A stretch of 64,000 nt of DNA, taken from NCBI GenBank assembly GCA_039029735.1, contig JBCCFL010000010.1, positions 55,635 through 119,634 on the forward strand, given 5' to 3'. Every line of letters begins with the position of its first letter. Positions within the stretch are counted from its first letter, which is position 1. Made by a program: the position numbers and the translations under genes. The stretch comes from CADEDH01 sp039029735. Lineage in GTDB: Bacteria > Actinomycetota > Acidimicrobiia > Acidimicrobiales > SZUA-35. Positions 58,466-64,000 of this stretch are shown here, in pieces. The notes under the pieces were generated by a model. The model was not told the origin of the DNA. It searched no databases and was given only the letters and a program-made list of their open reading frames with translations.

Positions 58466-59605
58466 GTGGACGACGCCGAGTTCCTGGAGCGGGTGTCGGC
58501 GGTGACCGAACGCCATGCCCCACCCGACGGGCTCGTCGACCTGCTGGCCGAGGACTCGGGTGTCTTCGCCGGCCACGGCGCACGGGAGGTTGCCCGCCGG
58601 CGAGGCTGGATCCTGGCTGCGTTCGAGCAGACAGGGCTCCCCGAGGGAGCGGTGCCCTATGTGCGGGAGGAGCTCGAGACGGCTCACGACCCGTACGTGG
58701 CGGCGGCCGCAGCCAAGGCGGTTCGAGGCTCAGCCGCTCGGGACGGCGAGTTCGCGTATCATCTCACGGCGGCGCTCACCAACATGGTGCAGCGCGACGA
58801 CGCCGTTTGCTTCGACGGGTTCGTGCCGAACTGGTCCGTCGGGTCGACCACCACGGTCGTGGCCGAGATCGCAGCCAGCCTTCGTTGGCTTGGCCGGCTT
58901 CCCGCTGCTGTGGTGCCGACGATCGAGGCCGCCGCCGCCACTGTGGGCCTCGGTGCCGCCGCCCGTCAGCGCCTCACCGAGGTGATCACCGAGGCCGAGA
59001 GCGTCGCCGAGGACGACGGCCGCGTCGAGCTTCGCCATCTCGACACCGGCGAGCGCTCCTGTTGCCGCCCCGCATCACCCGGCGCCGATCCTCTGCCCAC
59101 AGGCACGGGTCGTGACCTGGCGAGGGTCCGCGTGGAGGATCAGGCCGGTGCGAGTCTCTCGCTGGCGGCATTCCTGACCGGTCGGCCCACGGTGATCGCG
59201 TTCTTCTACACCCGGTGCGAGAACCCCTACAAGTGCTCGCTCACGGTCACGAAGATGGCCGACCTCCAGGCCCGGCTCGCTCAGATCGGGCGGGGCGACG
59301 ACGTGCAGCTGGCGATCGTCTCCTACGACTCGGCTCACGACACCGCGGCACGTCTGGCCCGCTACGGCCAGGCCCGAGGCTTCGTCGGTACCGACCATCA
59401 CCGCCTGTTCAGGGTGGTCGACGGCGAGGAGGACCTCCACACCTACCTGGCAATCAACGTCGGGTATGCGGGATCGCTCGTGAACCGGCACGCCGTTGAG
59501 CTGTTCCTCACCAACGATGCCGGTGTGGTGGTCCGCCGCTGGGAACGCACGCTGTGGTCGGTCGACGACGTGCTCGAACAGGTCCTGTCACCCTCCGCGC
59601 CCTGA
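58466..59605 (+). CDS. HEAT-like plus SCO1/SenC copper-chaperone fusion
   Basis: The 379-residue protein has a helical N-terminal half (about 1-180) related in style to HEAT repeats, and a SCO1/SenC thioredoxin-like half (about 220-379). The copper ligands would be C251 and C257 in YTRCENPYKCSLT plus H342 in NRHAVEL. The cysteine spacing is C-x5-C, not the usual C-x3-C. A further vicinal pair CC (199-200) lies between domains. GTG at 58466 follows the upstream stop by 2 bases. A copper-delivery role to the tyrosinase encoded two genes upstream is the natural inference. Confidence 0.82.
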   Translation: MDDAEFLERVSAVTERHAPPDGLVDLLAEDSGVFAGHGAREVARRRGWILAAFEQTGLPEGAVPYVREELETAHDPYVAAAAAKAVRGSAARDGEFAYHLTAALTNMVQRDDAVCFDGFVPNWSVGSTTTVVAEIAASLRWLGRLPAAVVPTIEAAAATVGLGAAARQRLTEVITEAESVAEDDGRVELRHLDTGERSCCRPASPGADPLPTGTGRDLARVRVEDQAGASLSLAAFLTGRPTVIAFFYTRCENPYKCSLTVTKMADLQARLAQIGRGDDVQLAIVSYDSAHDTAARLARYGQARGFVGTDHHRLFRVVDGEEDLHTYLAINVGYAGSLVNRHAVELFLTNDAGVVVRRWERTLWSVDDVLEQVLSPSAP

Positions 59606-59629
59606 CGCCGACTCGGGGGCGAAGGAGCG

Positions 59630-61258
59630 TCACCCCGGGGGCGTCAGACGGCGGATCGAACCGTCGCCGTCGCAGCCGACCAGCACGGCATCACCGACGG
59701 CGACCGCCGGGCTGAACGAGTGGGGCAGTCGAGCCCCGCTCACCGGTGGCCCAATCGGGAGATCGGTCACCACGGTTGCCACGGCCCCACTCGACCGGTC
59801 GATGGCCACGACGGCGCGACGGCCGGGATCGGTGATCACCACCGTGGACGGGGTCACGGCCACGCCGCAGGGATCAGCGACGGCATCGATCGTCATCGTC
59901 GGCCGCCCATCGACGAAGCCCGTGACGCCGCTGCGATGGGCGACCCACAGCGATCCGTCGGCCGCAGCGGCCAGACCTCTGGGGTTGTCGAGGTTCTCGA
60001 CGACGACCGACGGTTGAGCGTCGCTGGCGCCGTCGATCGCGATGATGCGACCCGGGCCCGCCTCGACCACGTAGGCCCCTCCACCCGGAGCCTCGGCCAT
60101 GGCGGTCACCCGCTTCAGGAACCCGGCCACCGAGCGCAGCGCACCATCGGTGGCCCGACGACGCAGGACCTGGCCACGTTGCATCAACACGAGCAGATCG
60201 TCGGACGTGTCGCCGGGCTGCCCGTGACGGCCAGGGTCGCCGGCGCGAGCCACGTCGACGGCCACTCCCGGGAGATCACCGAGGAGGCTCGCCACCACGG
60301 TCGGCGTGCCGTGGAGATCGCTGACGTTCACCGCCAGCGCGTCGGCCGACGCGATCCGGCCGTCACCCAACACAGCCAGACCGAACGGGCCGATCAGGCC
60401 CGACTCGACGAAGCGCCGCTCCACCCCTCCGGTCACCTCGGCAACCCGCCCGTTGGTGAAGTGCGAGACGTACAGCCGGCCGTCAGGGCCGATGGCGAAG
60501 TTGTCGATCCCTTTGTCGACCTCGGCCAGCGTGGTGCGCGCCCCGGATCCGAGTTCGATGGCGGTGAGCTGGCCGCTGCCAGCTTCACTGGTGAGGAGTC
60601 GCCCGTCGGCGTCGAACTTCACCGCTGTTGGCGTGGCCAGGTCGGTGAATCGCCGTTCGAGCGCACCAGTGTCGAGGTCGCGGCGCCAGATCTCGCCCGC
60701 GAGCACCTGCGGGAACCACAGTGCCCCGTCGGGCCCCATGGCGAACGCGTTCGGCATGTCGAGTTCGTCGGCGAGCACGGTGGGCTCCCGGTCGCCGGTC
60801 GGGTCGAGCTCCAAGAGGCGGCCGCCGGGCCGGAACTCGTCGACGAACAGGCGCCGCCCGGTGTGGTCGACGGTCATGCCGTTGGCACTCGGCAGGTCGT
60901 CGCGCAGGGTAAAGCTGGAGCCGTCGGGACGGCGACCGGTCACACGGCCGTTGGGTGGCTCAGTGGCGAAGAAGGTGCCGTCGGCGGTGAAGGCGCCGTC
61001 GTCGGGAGCAGTGATCCCGTCCCCCTGCGGCGAGAACGCTCGCTGTACCCCGGAATCGACGTCGATGGCGGTCACGTGGGCACCGAACACCTGGGTGACG
61101 ATCAGCTCGTTGGTCGGACCGACGAGGATCCCGTTCGCCCCCCAGGTGGCTGCTGGTGCGACCACCTCGTCGAGCTGCCACCCCGAAGCCACCGCGGGGG
61201 CTGGGCTGCCGTAGGCCGACCATCTACTCGCGACGGCCGCGTTCGACGTGGCGGTCAC
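59630..61258 (-). CDS. SMP-30/gluconolactonase-like beta-propeller protein
   Basis: The 542-residue protein has repeated blades of the NHL/SMP-30 type, with words such as MPNAFAMGPDGALWFPQVL, NFAIGPDGRLYVSHFTNG, GPFGLAVLGDGRIAS and NPRGLAAAADGSLWVAHRSG. It probably has two propeller domains or one large one. Members are lactonases or sugar-binding proteins. The start overlaps the upstream amidohydrolase stop (GTGA), so the two form an operon. No secretion signal is clear. Confidence 0.8.
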   Translation of the reverse strand: MTATSNAAVASRWSAYGSPAPAVASGWQLDEVVAPAATWGANGILVGPTNELIVTQVFGAHVTAIDVDSGVQRAFSPQGDGITAPDDGAFTADGTFFATEPPNGRVTGRRPDGSSFTLRDDLPSANGMTVDHTGRRLFVDEFRPGGRLLELDPTGDREPTVLADELDMPNAFAMGPDGALWFPQVLAGEIWRRDLDTGALERRFTDLATPTAVKFDADGRLLTSEAGSGQLTAIELGSGARTTLAEVDKGIDNFAIGPDGRLYVSHFTNGRVAEVTGGVERRFVESGLIGPFGLAVLGDGRIASADALAVNVSDLHGTPTVVASLLGDLPGVAVDVARAGDPGRHGQPGDTSDDLLVLMQRGQVLRRRATDGALRSVAGFLKRVTAMAEAPGGGAYVVEAGPGRIIAIDGASDAQPSVVVENLDNPRGLAAAADGSLWVAHRSGVTGFVDGRPTMTIDAVADPCGVAVTPSTVVITDPGRRAVVAIDRSSGAVATVVTDLPIGPPVSGARLPHSFSPAVAVGDAVLVGCDGDGSIRRLTPPG

Positions 61259-62433
61259 CCGCTCACCCTGTTGCCGATCAGGCGAGCCATGTTGGCCTGA
61301 TAGAACTTCTCCAGCACGTCGTCGCCGTAGCCGGCAAGAGACTGGCTGAACCGACCGAGGGGATTGCGGCCGCCTTCGATGTGGGGATAGTCGCTGGAGA
61401 ACAGGTACAGGTCGGGGTTCGATTCAGCGATCATGGCGCCGACATCCTCGAAGGGATACGGAGTGAAGCCGATCTGGGCGGTGATCTGCTCGGAGGGTCT
61501 GCGATCGAGCGCAGCGAGTTCCGGCTCCGAGCGTTTCCAGATCTCGGCGATCTGATCGAGGCGGCGCAGCATCGCCGGCACCCATGCGGCACCGAGCTCG
61601 ACAACCCCCATCCGCAAGGCAGGGTGACGCTCCAGCACACCGTCGAGCACGAGCACCCCGACGAAGGTCTCGGCCGCATGGTGCAGGGCGATCATGTCCT
61701 TGCCCCTGACGTTCTCCCCGCCACCGAGCCAGTCGCTTGGCACCTCCCGACCGGTGTTCATCCAGTGGGGGTGGAGCTGGAGCGGATCTCCGCCGACGTG
61801 CAGAACGACCGTCACACCGGCCTCGGCCGCCAACGCCCAGAACCGGTCGTGGTCGTCGTGGCCCGGCGAGCGGCCAGCAGCCGGGCGATGCGGAATCCAC
61901 ACGGCGTCGAGCCCGAGGTCGATGATCTGCTGCAGTGTGGCCACGGCGTGGTCGGGATCGTCGAGCATCGCGGCGCCGACGCCGAGCAGACGCTCGTCGG
62001 CCGCGCAGAACTCAGCCATCCCGCGGTTGTGAGCGGCGAGCGCCTCGCCGGTCACGTGGTGGTCACCGGCGGCGGCGAGGCCATTGAAGATCTCACCGGT
62101 ACTGAAGGTGGCGAACACCCATTGGCGATCGAAGCCCAACAGATCGAGCGCCTGCGACCGCTCGTCGCGGTTGAACGCACCGAGCGCTTCGTAGCCCTTC
62201 GGCCCGGAGATGAGACCGTCGCCGAGACCAACGAGCTCCTCGACGGTCTCGGGGGCGTGCGCTCGACGACGGCCGAGCGTCTCGAGGGCATCGGCCAACT
62301 TGCCACCGCTAGACAACGAGAGCCGGGGCATCTGGTCCCGCATGGCCGACGATGCATGATCCCGGAGGAAGTCCGGCAGTTCCATGATGTGGCTGTCGGC
62401 GTCGAGGAACGTTCGACCTTCTGCGTATGCCAT
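61255..62433 (-). CDS. Amidohydrolase family 2, upstream of SMP-30-like gene
   Basis: The 392-residue protein begins with DADSHIMELPDF (DxH metal motif), has VVLHVGGDPLQ (His), and a late FSSDYPHIEGGRNPLGRFSQSL typical of the actinobacterial amidohydrolase 2 subgroup seen with aromatic decarboxylases and TIM-barrel hydrolases. It overlaps the SMP-30 gene start by four bases. Together they may act on a lactone or ring-opened acid. Substrate unknown. Confidence 0.85.
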   Translation of the reverse strand: MAYAEGRTFLDADSHIMELPDFLRDHASSAMRDQMPRLSLSSGGKLADALETLGRRRAHAPETVEELVGLGDGLISGPKGYEALGAFNRDERSQALDLLGFDRQWVFATFSTGEIFNGLAAAGDHHVTGEALAAHNRGMAEFCAADERLLGVGAAMLDDPDHAVATLQQIIDLGLDAVWIPHRPAAGRSPGHDDHDRFWALAAEAGVTVVLHVGGDPLQLHPHWMNTGREVPSDWLGGGENVRGKDMIALHHAAETFVGVLVLDGVLERHPALRMGVVELGAAWVPAMLRRLDQIAEIWKRSEPELAALDRRPSEQITAQIGFTPYPFEDVGAMIAESNPDLYLFSSDYPHIEGGRNPLGRFSQSLAGYGDDVLEKFYQANMARLIGNRVSG

Positions 62434-62576
62434 GGTGACCCCCTGATCGGGCTGCGCTCAGTCGCTCGCGACGCTAACGCCGGCCGCCATGGGTGTCAGA
62501 TCGAGCACAGGGCCGGCCGACACGGCTCGGCGGAGAGCTTGCACCGACACGACTGGCGTCGCTACCTTCCCCCGAC

Positions 62577-63647
62577 GTGAAGGTGGAGACCGTCCTCCCG
62601 TTGGGAAAGCTCGATCCTGGGCTCCGGGACACAACTGAACCGCTGGACCTCGACGGCTTCTTCGCTGGGGCGCAACAGGTCGAGCGCATCGGCTACGACC
62701 GGCTGACGGTGACCGAGACACGATTCGATCCGTTCGTACAGCTGGCCCTCGCCGCTCAGGCCACAACCCGAATCGAGTTGGCGAGCGCGGTCGCCATCGC
62801 CTTTCCCCGGAGCCCGACCGTCACCGCTCAGGCGGCGTGGACGCTCCAGAAGCTCTCACACGGCCGGATCTCGCTCGGCCTCGGAACCCAGGTACGGGGT
62901 CACATCCAGCGCCGCTTCGGTATGGCGTGGTCGCCGGCGGGGCCATGGTTGCGGGAGTACATCGAAGCGGTTCGCGCCGTGTGGCACTCGTTTCAGACGG
63001 GCGAGCAGCCCGCCCACGACGGGGAGCACTACTCGATCAACCTCATGGTGCCGCTGTTCAACCCCGGACCACTCGACGACCCCGACATTCCGGTGGTCGT
63101 CGCGGCGGTGAAGCCGGTCCTGTGTCGGGTGGCGGGGCAGGTCGGCGACGGCCTGCGGCCACATCCCATCTGCACCCCCCGCTACATCCAAGACGTGATG
63201 GCGCCCGCCGTCGCCGAAGGCGCCGCTCGGGCGGGCCGGGCCGCCGACGAGGTCGAGATCACGGTGGCGCCCTTGGTGGCGACGGCAGGGACCGAGCCTG
63301 CGCTGGCTGATCGGGTGGAAGAGGTGCGAGCTCGGGTCTCGTTCTACGCCTCCACTCCGGCCTACCGGCCTGCGTTCGACCTCCACGGATACGGCGATCT
63401 CGCTGACGAGCTGGCCCAGCTCTCAAAGGCGCAGCGTTGGGACGAGATGCCCGGGCGTATCAGCGACGAGGTGCTCGACACCTATGCGGTGGTCGGCACC
63501 TATGACCAGATCACCGACCGCCTCGTCGAGCGCTACGCGGGCGTGGCGGCCGCCACCGAGTTCTCGATCCCGGTTGCGAACCCCGACGACGAGTCGCGTC
63601 TGGCCGCAATGGTCGCGTCGATCCAGGCGGGGGGCGTTCGCGGCTGA
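62577..63647 (+). CDS. LLM-class F420-dependent oxidoreductase
   Basis: The 356-residue protein is a luciferase-like monooxygenase superfamily member of the F420 type: it starts with VETVLPLGK, then GYDRLTVTETRFDPFVQL, SAVAIAFPRSPTVTAQAAWTLQKLSHGRISLGLGTQ, and GDGLRPHPICTPRYI, typical of TIGR03617-like enzymes. F420 is the usual cofactor in this group and the DDN-like gene in this window agrees. GTG at 62577 was used. It lies ahead of the tRNA terminator hairpin. Confidence 0.85.
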   Translation: MKVETVLPLGKLDPGLRDTTEPLDLDGFFAGAQQVERIGYDRLTVTETRFDPFVQLALAAQATTRIELASAVAIAFPRSPTVTAQAAWTLQKLSHGRISLGLGTQVRGHIQRRFGMAWSPAGPWLREYIEAVRAVWHSFQTGEQPAHDGEHYSINLMVPLFNPGPLDDPDIPVVVAAVKPVLCRVAGQVGDGLRPHPICTPRYIQDVMAPAVAEGAARAGRAADEVEITVAPLVATAGTEPALADRVEEVRARVSFYASTPAYRPAFDLHGYGDLADELAQLSKAQRWDEMPGRISDEVLDTYAVVGTYDQITDRLVERYAGVAAATEFSIPVANPDDESRLAAMVASIQAGGVRG

Positions 63648-63684
63648 GCTCGCCGTGTCGAAACCTGCCGCGCACAGCGGCAAA

Positions 63685-63722
63685 ACGCAACGAGCCAGCT
63701 CCGAAGAACTGGCTCCTTGCGT
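63685..63722. terminator. Terminator of the tRNA-Pro gene
   Basis: ACGCAA/TTGCGT and AGCCAG/CTGGCT form a two-part stem with a 10-base loop and 2-base internal mismatch. On the leftward strand it is followed by TTTTG (read from 63685-63681), a Rho-independent pattern. It lies 12 bases beyond the tRNA 3' end and may also stop the rightward LLM gene. Confidence 0.75.
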
Positions 63723-63733
63723 GGTGTTGGTTG

Positions 63734-63808
63734 TCGGGCTGGGGAGATTTGAACTCCCGGCCTCCTGACCCCCAGTCAGGCGCGCTAACCAAGCTGCGCC
63801 ACAGCCCG
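63734..63808 (-). tRNA. tRNA-Pro (anticodon GGG)
   Basis: The minus-strand sequence folds as a 75-base tRNA: acceptor CGGGCTG/CAGCCCG, D-arm GCGC...GCGC, anticodon stem CCTGA/TCAGG with loop CTGGGGG (anticodon GGG), and T-arm GGGAG-TTCAAAT-CTCCC. The discriminator base is A and CCA is not encoded. The CGGGCTGTGGCGCAG start is typical of proline tRNAs. Confidence 0.95.
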
Positions 63809-63873
63809 TGGCTCACCGATGCTACCCGGCCCGCCCAACTCCCCCACCGCCAATTTCGACCCCGGCGGTGCGG

Positions 63874-63999
63874 CTAGAACAGCCCGCCCACCCAGACCGC
63901 GCCCTCGACCAGGCGCCATCCGAGATAGGCCACCAGTGCCGCCACCATGACCCAGAAGTGCCACGGCGCTCGCGTTGGGGGCTGGGCGGCAGCGGCCAT
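63874..63999 (-). CDS. Small membrane protein at the right edge
   Basis: A frame of 41 residues runs leftward from ATG 63999 (MAAAAQPPTRAPWHFWVMV) to a TAG at 63874, with one hydrophobic helix and a short tail ending VWVGGLF. It may extend beyond the window since the start is at the last bases. It is 65 bases from the tRNA gene. Function unknown. Confidence 0.45.
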   Translation of the reverse strand: MAAAAQPPTRAPWHFWVMVAALVAYLGWRLVEGAVWVGGLF

Positions 64000-64000
64000 G

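Noticed and set aside
1..64000. Insertion sequences, prophage, integrases or genomic-island borders
   Set aside because: No transposase, integrase or phage structural genes were seen, and no direct repeats flank the tRNA-Pro gene within the window.

Overview
This window is a high-GC bacterial chromosome segment with tightly packed genes, short intergenic gaps, many 1-4 nt stop/start overlaps (ATGA, GTGA) and frequent GTG starts. F420-type enzymes (a DDN-like nitroreductase and an LLM oxidoreductase), a multidomain RpfB-like resuscitation factor, deaminase/PHA metabolism and many amidohydrolases point to an Actinomycetota member. Acidimicrobiia (for example Ilumatobacteraceae) is my best guess, but that is inference and not proven here. 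I see no prophage, insertion sequence or CRISPR array. One tRNA gene, tRNA-Pro(GGG), lies near the right end.

Layout. 1-5.3 kb: end of an ABC-2 type exporter permease; a GntR regulator divergent from an ACC deaminase with a perfect palindrome between them; an acyl-CoA ligase; a flavoprotein. 5.4-9.4 kb: a compact operon of choline sulfatase, Rieske oxygenase, SDR dehydrogenase and TetR regulator, preceded by a perfect 14-bp palindrome that is probably the TetR operator. 9.4-18 kb: a second sulfatase, a lipoprotein, a membrane-anchored multicopper oxidase, a P450 coupled to a RarA-C-terminal-like protein, LysR and small genes. 18-22.6 kb: a secreted acidic protein, a TauD-type dioxygenase, a MerR regulator with a ZntR-like operator/promoter driving a leaderless Cys-Cys protein, a frameshifted RTX-repeat protein and RpfB. 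22.9-31 kb: a large papain-like protease protein, a two-TM/gamma-glutamylcyclotransferase-like fusion, SnoaL-like, DDN-like and amidohydrolase genes. 31.4-36.8 kb: a complete five-gene peptide-type ABC importer, followed by a COG0523 GTPase and a YtcJ-type amidohydrolase.

39.6-43.8 kb is a polyhydroxyalkanoate cluster: phasin, XRE regulator, TetR regulator, PHA synthase and a PhaZ-like depolymerase. 43.8-56.2 kb holds membrane proteins, two MFS transporters, MOSC, EthD and acyl-CoA ligase genes, a Coq4-motif protein and an epoxide hydrolase. 56.3-59.6 kb is a three-gene unit of tyrosinase, HEAT-repeat protein and a HEAT/SCO1-like copper chaperone fusion; I consider it the most interesting candidate system. 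The window ends with an SMP-30-like propeller protein, an amidohydrolase, an F420-type oxidoreductase, the tRNA and a small membrane protein.

No gene-free stretch longer than about 300 bases was found.
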